From positions 1 to 6,295 of the forward strand of contig CANREU010000097.1 in NCBI GenBank assembly GCA_947629725.1: 6,295 nucleotides of DNA, written 5' to 3'. Shown one piece after another: positions 1 through 4,456 of the stretch. The stretch comes from an uncultured Clostridia bacterium. Its GTDB lineage: Bacteria; Bacillota; Clostridia; Christensenellales; Borkfalkiaceae. The notes under the pieces were generated by a model. The model worked only from the letters and a program-made list of their open reading frames with translations. It was not told where the DNA came from and ran no database searches. The translations under genes and the position numbers were made by a program. How positions within the stretch are numbered: the stretch's first letter is position 1; every line of letters starts with the position of its first letter.

Positions 1-112
1 TATCGCCCGCACCCCCCGCGGCCGCATCTGCCTCAAGGGCGGCTACGAGCACTTGGGACTGAAGATCCCCGAGGCCGCCCGCAAGCAGCTCTCGGTGTTC
101 GACGAGGAATAA
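1..112 (+). CDS. ruvB: Holliday junction branch migration helicase RuvB, C-terminal end (partial)
   Basis: Only the last 36 codons are present, read from base 2 to a TAA at 110-112; the gene enters from the left edge. The start of the visible part, IARTPRGR, matches the conserved C-terminal winged-helix segment of RuvB, where an R-T-P-R-G-R motif near the end contacts DNA, and it is followed by a Tyr-x-His-Leu-Gly-Leu stretch common in RuvB tails. RuvB is the hexameric AAA+ motor that works with RuvA to drive Holliday junction branch migration in the cytoplasm. The position directly before queA and tgt agrees with the usual clostridial order ruvA-ruvB-queA-tgt. The ATPase domain lies outside the window, so the call rests on the short tail plus gene order. 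No terminator with a T tract follows the stop. Confidence 0.88.
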   Translation, partial: IARTPRGRICLKGGYEHLGLKIPEAARKQLSVFDEE

Positions 113-242
113 ATTCCGCCTCCATATTGCGTTTTCGCCCCTCATTTTGTGTTCTCGCCCCCGCGACCGATCCCTTGCCTTCTCCTTGAGGGTGCCGAAG
201 GCATGCCTTGCGCTGAAGTACCCCTGACTCGGCCCATTCTTG

Positions 243-306
243 CTTCCCCCTTTTGGGGGAAGTACCCCGAAGGGGGGATAGGGGTTTGCAGTCGAGCCCG
301 AACCCC
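243..306. repeat. Chain of GC-rich inverted repeats
   Basis: Three hairpins follow each other. The first is CTTCCCCC (243-250) with GGGGGAAG (255-262), a perfect 8-bp stem with loop TTTT. The second is CCCC (265-268) with GGGG (272-275). The third is GGGGTTTG (281-288) with CGAACCCC (299-306), 8 bp including one G-T wobble. No protein or known RNA fits; this is probably part of a dispersed intergenic repeat. Confidence 0.75.
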
Positions 307-356
307 CTCAGTCACGGCAAGGGCAGCCGTGACAGCTCCCCCAAAGGGGCGCCGAG
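302..356. repeat. Modular intergenic repeat, copy A
   Basis: The parts in order are ACCCCCTCA (302-310), a hairpin GTCACGGC/GCCGTGAC (311-318/326-333, perfect 8-bp stem, loop 319-325), and a C-run/G-run module ending in GGGGCGCCGAG (334-356). The same order of parts occurs at 1845-1899, where the hairpin arms have a different sequence but still pair perfectly. A truncated copy lies at 371-399. It resembles the C-run/G-run repeats common in intergenic DNA of gut Clostridia (from memory, not searched). Function unknown. Confidence 0.75.
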
Positions 357-370
357 AAAAGGGCGTGCGT

Positions 371-399
371 GACAGCTCCCCCCAAGAGGGGGCGCCGAG
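371..399. repeat. Modular intergenic repeat, copy B (5' truncated)
   Basis: GACAGCTCCCCC at 371-382 repeats the 331-342 segment of copy A exactly, and the copy ends in GGGGGCGCCGAG (388-399). The 5' ACCCCCTCA block and the left hairpin arm are missing; only GTGAC of the right arm remains just upstream (369-373). It sits 40 bp after the matching point of copy A, so this looks like a partial tandem duplication. Confidence 0.75.
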
Positions 400-418
400 A
401 TGGTACGTTTTCCTCTTG

Positions 419-462
419 CCTCCCCCCTTATACTTGAGGGGGGAGGGTAGGGTGAGGGGTGG
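419..462. repeat. Inverted repeat with G-rich tail (PLTLPSP-type non-coding repeat)
   Basis: CCTCCCCCCT (419-428) pairs perfectly with AGGGGGGAGG (437-446), a 10-bp stem with an 8-base loop, followed by a G-rich tail to 462. Read on the minus strand it gives the Pro-Leu-Thr-Leu-Pro-Ser-Pro frame often seen in false ORF calls from dispersed repeats. There is no T tract after the stem, so it is not a standard terminator. Confidence 0.7.
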
Positions 463-487
463 AAAAGCGCGTCGTCCCACTAACAAG

Positions 488-545
488 GTCATGTTTCGAC
501 TACGCTCAACATGACGTATCTATGGGGCCACTCGACATGACGTAT
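488..545. repeat. GTCATGTT...AACATGAC dispersed repeat with partial second copy
   Basis: GTCATGTT (488-495) and AACATGAC (508-515) form a perfect 8-bp inverted repeat around TCGACTACGCTC. The 11-mer ACATGACGTAT at 509-519 recurs exactly at 535-545. The minus strand reads as the ATGTTGAGCGTAGTCGAAACATGAC type of repeat, which I recognise as a very common dispersed intergenic sequence in many bacterial phyla. It does not encode anything. Confidence 0.75.
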
Positions 546-588
546 TGGTACGGCGGAGCGAGGCTCAAGCGCAACAACTTTCAACAGC

Positions 589-1608
589 ATGAAAACATCC
601 GATTTTTACTATGAACTTCCCGAGCGGCTCATCGCGCAGACGCCCGCCGAGCCCCGCGACAGCTCCCGTCTTTTGGTCTACCACCGCGATACGAAGGCGA
701 TCGAGCACCGCGTCTTCCGCGACATCAAGGAGTACTTGAAGGCGGGGGATGTGCTCGTTCTCAACCGCACCCGCGTCCTGCCCGCCCGTCTCTATGCGCA
801 CACGGAGAGGGGCGGCAAGGTCGAGCTCCTCCTTCTGAAGCGCTTCGGGCTCGACGAGTGGGAGTGCCTCGCAAAGCCCGGCAAAAAGTGCAGGGCGGGG
901 GTGCGCCTCACCGTAAACGAAGAGCTCTCGGCGGAGGTCCTCGGGGCGACGGAGACGGGGGAGCGCCGCGTAAAATTCCACTATGAGGGCGCCTTTGAAG
1001 ACGTGCTCTCCCGCGCGGGCACCACTCCGCTCCCGCCCTACATCCACGAGAAACTGAAGGACCCCGAGCGCTACCAAACGGTGTATTCGCGGGAGAACGG
1101 CTCTGCCGCCGCGCCCACCGCGGGGCTGCACTTTACCCGCGCCCTTTTAGACGAAATTCGCGGAATGGGGGTGGAAATCGCGGAGGTCTTGCTCCATGTG
1201 GGGCTCGGTACCTTCCGCCCCGTGAAGGAGGACGACGTCGAAAAACACGTCATGCACTCGGAGTACTACGAGATCCCCCGCGAGGCGGCGGAAACGGTGA
1301 ACGCCGCAAAACGGGAGGGAAGGCGGGTCATTGCCGTCGGCACCACGAGCGTGCGCACCCTCGAGACGGCGGCCCGCGGCGACGGCACGGTGGAGCCCTC
1401 CTCGGGCGAGACGAGCATCTTCCTCTATCCGCCCTATCGGATGAAGTGCGTCGACGCGCTCATCACCAACTTCCACCTGCCCGAGAGCACCCTCCTCATG
1501 CTCGTCTCCTGCCTCTGCTCGCGGGAGGAGATCTTGCACATCTACGACGTCGCCGTGAAAGAGGAATACCGTTTCTTCTCCTTCGGCGACGCATGCCTTT
1601 TCCTCTGA
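589..1608 (+). CDS. queA: tRNA preQ1(34) S-adenosylmethionine ribosyltransferase-isomerase
   Basis: QueA moves the ribosyl part of S-adenosylmethionine onto preQ1 at wobble position 34 of tRNAs for Asp, Asn, His and Tyr, giving epoxyqueuosine. The 339-residue length fits the family. Family blocks in order: MKTSDFYYELPERLIAQTP at the N-terminus (1-19), VLNRTRVLPARL (57-68), PTAGLHFT (176-183), LLHVGLGTFRPV (201-212), HSEYYEIP (223-230), VGTTSVRTLE (250-259), DALITNFHLPESTLLMLVS (289-307), and the C-terminal RFFSFGDA (328-335). The ATG at 589 is chosen because the family starts exactly at this MKTSDF motif; no Shine-Dalgarno sequence precedes it, and the 17 bases before it are A/C-rich. tgt, the previous pathway step, follows 376 bases downstream, though the pair is split by repeat DNA. 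No odd residues were seen; the gene looks intact. Confidence 0.98.
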   Translation: MKTSDFYYELPERLIAQTPAEPRDSSRLLVYHRDTKAIEHRVFRDIKEYLKAGDVLVLNRTRVLPARLYAHTERGGKVELLLLKRFGLDEWECLAKPGKKCRAGVRLTVNEELSAEVLGATETGERRVKFHYEGAFEDVLSRAGTTPLPPYIHEKLKDPERYQTVYSRENGSAAAPTAGLHFTRALLDEIRGMGVEIAEVLLHVGLGTFRPVKEDDVEKHVMHSEYYEIPREAAETVNAAKREGRRVIAVGTTSVRTLETAARGDGTVEPSSGETSIFLYPPYRMKCVDALITNFHLPESTLLMLVSCLCSREEILHIYDVAVKEEYRFFSFGDACLFL

Positions 1609-1623
1609 ACTTCGCAATACTTT

Positions 1624-1695
1624 GTCGAACTTGCGCGCTCCTCGGTCACGTACCTCTTAGTACGCTCCCTTTGTCGCTTACGCGCTCTCCTCGTC
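1624..1695. repeat. Imperfect direct repeat flanking a short palindrome
   Basis: GTCGAACTTGCGCGCTCCTC (from 1624) resembles GTCGCTTACGCGCTCTCCTC (from 1673), each followed closely by G-T-C. Between them is CGTAC (1649-1653) paired with GTACG (1660-1664). It starts 15 bases after the queA stop. It looks like another dispersed intergenic element; function unknown. Confidence 0.5.
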
Positions 1696-1844
1696 TTGCC
1701 CGTTCATAGAAAGAGGCTCCTGCTTTTTCCTATAAGCGGCGCGCGTGACCTGTCCTTAACCTTGCTGTCCGCCTTGCGCTGAAAGTGCCGCGCGTCCTTT
1801 GCGCGGCAAAAGGGGTGTGCAAAACGGTGTTCCATATTTATGAC

Positions 1845-1899
1845 ACCCCCTCACCGCCGTAAAAGGCACGGCGGAGCTCCCCCTCAAGGGGGCGCCGAG
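1845..1899. repeat. Modular intergenic repeat, copy C
   Basis: This has the same order of parts as copy A at 302-356: the identical 9-mer ACCCCCTCA (1845-1853), then a hairpin CCGCCGT/ACGGCGG (1854-1860/1868-1874, perfect 7-bp stem), then AGCTCCCCC (1875-1883) and AAGGGGGCGCCGAG (1886-1899). The arms share little sequence with those of copy A, yet pairing is complete, so the structure rather than the arm sequence is kept. Confidence 0.75.
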
Positions 1900-1947
1900 A
1901 GCGGAACTGCGGGGTGCCGAGAGGAGAGCCGTGTGGGGCGCCGAGAG
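1889..1947. repeat. Three spaced copies of GGGGYGCCGAGAG
   Basis: GGGGCGCCGAGAG at 1889-1901, GGGGTGCCGAGAG at 1911-1923 and GGGGCGCCGAGAG at 1935-1947 are spaced 22 and 24 bases apart. They extend the 3' end of repeat copy C towards tgt. The last G run is too far upstream of the ATG at 1985 to serve as its ribosome binding site. Confidence 0.75.
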
Positions 1948-1984
1948 GGGAACCGCGCAAAGCAATAAGCCATCATAAACCAAT

Positions 1985-3115
1985 ATGAACAACGAATATT
2001 TTTCCTTTGAACTGCAAAAGACCGACCCCGAAACGGGGGCGCGGGCGGGCGTCTTCCACACCCCGCACGGGGACATCGAGACCCCCGTTTACATGCCCGT
2101 CGGCACACAGGCGACGGTGAAGGGGGTGCTGCCCGACCGTCTGAAAGAGATCGGCACGCAGATCCTCCTTGCCAACACCTATCATCTCCGCATGCGCCCC
2201 GGGGACGGGCTCGTCGCCCGCGCGGGGGGGCTCCACAAATTCATGAATTGGGACAGGCCCATCCTCACAGACAGCGGCGGCTTTCAGGTGTTTTCCCTCT
2301 CCTCCCTCAATAACATCACCGACGAGGGGGTGAAGTTCTCCTCCCATGTGGACGGGAGCAAGCACCTCTTCACGCCCGAACTTGCGATGGAGATCGAGCA
2401 CAACCTCGGCGCGGACATCATCATGGCGTTCGACCAGTGCTCGGAATACGGCTACACCCACGAGCAGGCAAAGGCGGCGACGGAGCGCACGGCGCGCTGG
2501 TTCGAGCGGTGCTATGCGGTGCACGACCGCCCCGAACAGGCCCTCTTTCCCATCGTGCAGGGCAATTTTTACGAGGACCTGCGCGAGGAGAGCCTCGGGC
2601 GGTGCCTTCCCTTCGTGAAGCACGGGATCGCGGTCGGCGGGCTCTCGGTGGGGGAGCCGAAGGCGCGCATGTACGAACTGCTCGATTTTTTACAGCCCCG
2701 TCTCCCTACGGACGTCCCGCGGTATCTCATGGGGGTGGGCTCGCCCGACTGTCTCGTCGAGGGGGTCCTGCGGGGCATCGACATGTTCGATTGCGTCCTT
2801 GCGACCCGCGTCGCCCGCAACGGCACGGCGCTCACCTCGCGGGGGAAGGTCGTCGTGCGGAACGGGAAGTATAAGGAGGACTTTTCTCCCCTCGATCCCG
2901 ACTGCAACTGCTACTGCTGCCGTAACTATACGAAGGCGTATTTGAGGCACCTCGTCAACGTGGGGGAGATGACGGGCGCGATCCTCCTCTCCGTGCACAA
3001 CATCGCCTATCTCCACTCCCTCATGCGGGGGCTCCGGGAGAGCATCCTCGGCGGATACGTGCGCGATTTTGTGCGCGAATTTTACAGAAAACAGGACCTC
3101 GCCGCCGAAAAATGA
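1985..3115 (+). CDS. tgt: Queuine/archaeosine-family tRNA-guanine transglycosylase
   Basis: Tgt swaps guanine 34 of the target tRNAs for preQ1, the step before QueA. The 376-residue length is normal. Visible landmarks: TPVYMPVGTQATVKG (33-47), LLANTYHL (61-68), DSGGFQVFSL (96-105) with the general-base Asp at 96, FDQC (149-152) in the base-recognition site, GGLSVGE (218-224), MGVGSPDCL (249-257), and DMFDCVLATR (266-275), in which Asp269 corresponds to the catalytic nucleophile. The zinc site is complete: C307-x-C309-x2-C312-x25-H338. The ATG at 1985 puts the family N-terminus in place, but it has no Shine-Dalgarno sequence. A stem-like A/T repeat follows the TGA (3116-3140), and then the yajC promoter begins. 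The gene looks intact and functional. Confidence 0.98.
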   Translation: MNNEYFSFELQKTDPETGARAGVFHTPHGDIETPVYMPVGTQATVKGVLPDRLKEIGTQILLANTYHLRMRPGDGLVARAGGLHKFMNWDRPILTDSGGFQVFSLSSLNNITDEGVKFSSHVDGSKHLFTPELAMEIEHNLGADIIMAFDQCSEYGYTHEQAKAATERTARWFERCYAVHDRPEQALFPIVQGNFYEDLREESLGRCLPFVKHGIAVGGLSVGEPKARMYELLDFLQPRLPTDVPRYLMGVGSPDCLVEGVLRGIDMFDCVLATRVARNGTALTSRGKVVVRNGKYKEDFSPLDPDCNCYCCRNYTKAYLRHLVNVGEMTGAILLSVHNIAYLHSLMRGLRESILGGYVRDFVREFYRKQDLAAEK

Positions 3116-3140
3116 CCGGAAAAAAGCGGATTTTTTCCCG
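3116..3140 (+). terminator. Weak hairpin after tgt, possible terminator
   Basis: GGAAAAAA (3118-3125) pairs with TTTTTTCC (3131-3138) around loop GCGGA, extended by one C-G pair across a mismatch. It begins right after the tgt stop. The stem is mostly A-T, and the T run sits inside the stem, so it is a poor canonical terminator. Its place between tgt and the yajC promoter is the main argument for it. Confidence 0.35.
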
Positions 3141-3166
3141 ATTTGCAAATTTTACGGTCAAATCGC

Positions 3167-3195
3167 TTGCATAATTTTTCCGAAAAGGGTATTAT
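3167..3195 (+). promoter_or_regulatory. Promoter for yajC
   Basis: TTGCAT (3167-3172) as -35 and TATTAT (3190-3195) as -10 are separated by exactly 17 bases. Expected transcription starts near 3202, giving a leader of about 20 bases with the ribosome binding site AAAGGAG at 3211-3217. The -35 region CGCTTGCA is shared with the scfA promoter. Confidence 0.7.
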
Positions 3196-3223
3196 GGTAG
3201 GCGAAGACCGAAAGGAGATCACT

Positions 3224-3736
3224 ATGTTTTATTCGTTATTGGAAACTGCAGCGGACACTGCCGCAAACGATAGCAACCAGTGGACGAAATATCTGCTCGT
3301 CGGATTTTTGGCGGTACTCGTCGTGGGCGCCGCGATCTGGTTCATCTTCTCGGGAAGAAAGAACAAACAGCGCCAGAAGGAATATGTCGAGCAGATCGAG
3401 GCGATCCAGCCCGGCAATAAGGTGAAGACGGCGGGCGGCATCTGCGGCATCGTCGTCGAAGTGTGCGACGAGGACAACACCGTCATCATCGAGACGGGCA
3501 GCGAGAAGTCGGGCAAGTCCTATGTGAAGATGGACAAGGAGCTCATCGCGCAGACGGACGCGAAGGGGCCGACCCAGATCGCCCGCGAAGAAGCCGAGGC
3601 AAAGAAGAAGGCGGAAAAGGAAGCGAAACAGGCGGGGAAGACCGAGCCCGCAGAGCCTGAAGCTCCCGCCGAGTCCGCCGAGCCCGAAGCTCCCGCCGAG
3701 CCCGCGGCAGAGGAAAAGCCCGAAGAGAAGGAATAA
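3224..3736 (+). CDS. yajC: Preprotein translocase accessory subunit YajC with long acidic tail
   Basis: YajC is a small single-span inner-membrane protein that associates with SecDF and the SecYEG channel. Of the 170 residues, 1-21 are a short outer segment, about 22-43 form one hydrophobic helix, and 44-115 form the YajC domain, with RQKEYVEQIEAIQPGNKVKT and then AGGICGIV (70-77), the conserved core. From about 119 the protein continues with a charged Lys/Glu/Ala stretch and then a Pro-Glu-Ala-rich tail containing a 9-residue duplication. Typical YajC proteins are about 90-110 residues, so the tail adds roughly 55. The ATG at 3224 is chosen because AAAGGAG lies six bases before it and the promoter -10 at 3190 excludes upstream starts. 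An intrinsic terminator follows directly. SecD is encoded further down, as often found for yajC. Confidence 0.95.
   Translation: MFYSLLETAADTAANDSNQWTKYLLVGFLAVLVVGAAIWFIFSGRKNKQRQKEYVEQIEAIQPGNKVKTAGGICGIVVEVCDEDNTVIIETGSEKSGKSYVKMDKELIAQTDAKGPTQIAREEAEAKKKAEKEAKQAGKTEPAEPEAPAESAEPEAPAEPAAEEKPEEKE
3653..3700 (+). repeat. In-frame 27-bp period repeat in yajC tail
   Basis: The 21 bases at 3653-3673 recur at 3680-3700 with a single C/T difference, 27 bases apart, giving two copies of Ala-Glu-Pro-Glu-Ala-Pro-Ala-Glu. This is a short coding tandem duplication in the disordered C-terminal tail, likely to vary in copy number between strains. Confidence 0.85.
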
Positions 3737-3752
3737 GGCATAAACGGAAATT

Positions 3753-3792
3753 CCTCCGCATACCCTGTAAAAACGGGTTGCGGAGGTTTTTT
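3753..3792 (+). terminator. Intrinsic terminator of yajC that contains the next gene's ribosome binding site
   Basis: CCTCCGCA (3753-3760) pairs with TGCGGAGG (3779-3786), and inside it ACCC (3762-3765) pairs with GGGT (3775-3778), leaving one bulged T and a 9-base A-rich loop. Six Ts follow (3787-3792). This is a textbook Rho-independent terminator starting 16 bases after the yajC stop. The GGAGG at 3782-3786 in its 3' arm is also the only Shine-Dalgarno sequence for the ATG at 3793, so folding would hide it. Confidence 0.85.
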
Positions 3793-4173
3793 ATGGACAA
3801 AAAGGCATTCGGGCGCGCGGCGTGGGAGACGGGCAAGGCGGTCCTCGCGACGACGGCGTTTTCCCTCTTTTCCCTTGCGATCGCGGCGGCGTTCATCCGC
3901 AGTTTCCCGCCCTCCCGCACGGTGCTCGTCATCGTGAACTGGGCGCTCAAGGCGGCGGGCGTCTTCGCCTTTTCCCTCCTCTTCGTGCGGCGGGAGCGCG
4001 CCCTCTTCAAGGGGATGGCGGCGGGGCTGCTCTCCGCGCTCGTCACCATGCTCCTCTTCGCGGCGATCGGGGGCGGCTTCCATCTCGACGCCCTCTTTTT
4101 GGTCGAGCTTCTCCTCTGCGCCCTCTGCGGGGGCGGCGGAGCCCTTCTCGGCGCGAAATTGCGCAAAGAATGA
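3793..4173 (+). CDS. Small four-helix membrane protein, TIGR04086 family
   Basis: This encodes 126 residues with four predicted membrane helices at about 17-36, 44-64, 74-93 and 98-121. Positive residues cluster at the N-terminus, in the 66-73 loop (RRERALFK) and at the C-terminus, so both ends should face the cytoplasm. The third and fourth helices are Gly/Ala-rich, with GGGG at 113-116. The length, topology and position between yajC and the SCIFF peptide gene match the clostridial TIGR04086 family, whose function is not known to me; the assignment leans on context. The ATG at 3793 is chosen because GGAGG ends six bases before it; an upstream in-frame TTG at 3778 lies inside the terminator stem. 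It may be transcribed only by read-through from yajC, since no promoter is visible before it. Confidence 0.85.
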   Translation: MDKKAFGRAAWETGKAVLATTAFSLFSLAIAAAFIRSFPPSRTVLVIVNWALKAAGVFAFSLLFVRRERALFKGMAAGLLSALVTMLLFAAIGGGFHLDALFLVELLLCALCGGGGALLGAKLRKE

Positions 4174-4181
4174 AAAAACGC

Positions 4182-4210
4182 TTGCAAATTCCGCCGCGGC
4201 GTTGTATAAT
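4182..4210 (+). promoter_or_regulatory. Strong promoter for scfA
   Basis: TTGCAA (4182-4187) and a perfect TATAAT (4205-4210) are separated by 17 bases. The -35 box begins nine bases after the stop of the upstream membrane protein gene. Transcription should start near 4217, giving a leader of about 20 bases with GGGAG at 4224-4228, nine bases before the scfA ATG. CGCTTGCA at the -35 is the same as in the yajC promoter. Confidence 0.8.
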
Positions 4211-4237
4211 AGAAAAAAACGACGGGAGACGAAAACC

Positions 4238-4393
4238 ATGATCAAAACGATTGCAAAGCCCGCGGAGAAGAAAGTCGTCGGATGCGGGGAGTGCAGAAGC
4301 ACCTGCCAGTCCGCCTGCAAGACGAGCTGCACGGTCGGCAACCAGTCCTGCGAGCGCGTCACGAGAGAGCAGAAGATCGAAGAGCAGAAGTAA
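4238..4393 (+). CDS. scfA: Six-cysteine SCIFF peptide precursor (ranthipeptide)
   Basis: This is a 51-residue peptide with six cysteines at 16, 19, 23, 27, 31 and 38. The core CQSACKTSCTVGNQSC (23-38) is almost invariant in SCIFF (six cysteines in forty-five) peptides of Clostridia. The first 15 residues, rich in Lys, act as leader. In the Clostridium thermocellum homologue the maturase links a Cys to a Thr five residues later (recalled as Cys32-Thr37); here Cys27 and Thr32 have that spacing. After the last cysteine the peptide runs on for 13 mostly charged residues, longer than the one- or two-residue end I recall as common. The ATG at 4238 is preceded by GGGAG at 4224-4228; an upstream TTG at 4202 lies in the promoter. 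The gene has its own strong promoter and is followed by the maturase in the same frame. The biological role of SCIFF peptides is not settled. Confidence 0.95.
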   Translation: MIKTIAKPAEKKVVGCGECRSTCQSACKTSCTVGNQSCERVTREQKIEEQK

Positions 4394-4413
4394 GGATTCG
4401 GAAACAGGCATGC

Positions 4414-4440
4414 GGGGAGCGGCGCTTTGCGCTGCTCCCC
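4414..4440 (+). promoter_or_regulatory. Strong hairpin between scfA and scfB
   Basis: GGGGAGCGGCGC (4414-4425) pairs with GCGCTGCTCCCC (4429-4440), a 12-bp stem with one G-T wobble and a three-base loop. It starts 20 bases after the scfA stop and ends 16 bases before the scfB ATG. No T run follows, so it is not a standard terminator. Plausible roles are protecting the 3' end of an scfA transcript or lowering scfB expression relative to the peptide. Confidence 0.7.
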
Positions 4441-4456
4441 ATCTATCGTTACGGAC

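Larger units (their letters stand above)
113..588. other. Gene-free, repeat-rich spacer between ruvB and queA
   Basis: This 476-base stretch holds no gene I can support. It is built from runs of C and G arranged as a chain of short perfect hairpins (stems at 243-250/255-262, 281-288/299-306, 311-318/326-333, 419-428/437-446 and 488-495/508-515). Open frames on both strands cross it, but they translate to low-complexity Pro/Gly/Arg-rich sequence such as PLTLPSP, typical of falsely annotated repeat ORFs. Neither a convincing promoter nor a Shine-Dalgarno sequence for queA is visible; the closest purine run is at 552-562, too far from the ATG at 589. In compact clostridial genomes ruvB and queA are usually close together, so this looks like inserted dispersed repeats. 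Confidence 0.8.
1609..1984. other. Gene-free, repeat-rich spacer between queA and tgt
   Basis: This 376-base stretch separates two genes that are normally adjacent. It contains an imperfect direct repeat at 1624-1695, a 7-bp hairpin at 1787-1807 (GCCGCGC/GCGCGGC), a full copy of the modular repeat also found before queA (1845-1899), and three spaced copies of GGGGYGCCGAGAG ending 37 bases before the tgt start codon. Short frames cross it but none has codon structure, a ribosome binding site or a recognisable product. I see no clear promoter or riboswitch for tgt. Confidence 0.8.

Noticed and set aside
302..399. CRISPR-like array from repeated C-run/G-run units
   Set aside because: Only two nearby copies of different length occur, there are no regular spacers, and a third copy sits 1.5 kb away with altered hairpin arms.
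142..514. Overlapping open frames on both strands in the ruvB-queA spacer (116 and 121 codons)
   Set aside because: They translate through inverted repeats into Pro/Gly/Arg-rich low-complexity sequence, have no ribosome binding site, and match the look of repeat-derived false genes.
1446..1709. Frame of 87 codons overlapping the 3' end of queA
   Set aside because: It begins inside queA in another frame and ends in repeat DNA; no ribosome binding site or family features.
113..1984. Possible preQ1 riboswitch before queA or tgt
   Set aside because: The leaders show no preQ1-I type pseudoknot pattern (short C-rich loop stem with A-rich tail overlapping a ribosome binding site); also queA and tgt are not usual targets compared with preQ1 synthesis and transport genes.
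3143..3223. Longer yajC start at TTG 3143
   Set aside because: It lies upstream of the yajC promoter -10 at 3190-3195, whereas the ATG at 3224 has a strong Shine-Dalgarno sequence and gives a normal N-terminus.
4202..4237. Longer scfA start at TTG 4202
   Set aside because: It overlaps the TATAAT at 4205-4210 and would not be in the transcript; the ATG at 4238 gives the usual SCIFF N-terminus.
4427..4456. Longer scfB start at TTG 4427
   Set aside because: It lies in the loop and stem of the 4414-4440 hairpin, and homologues begin with Met-Ile-His as at 4457.
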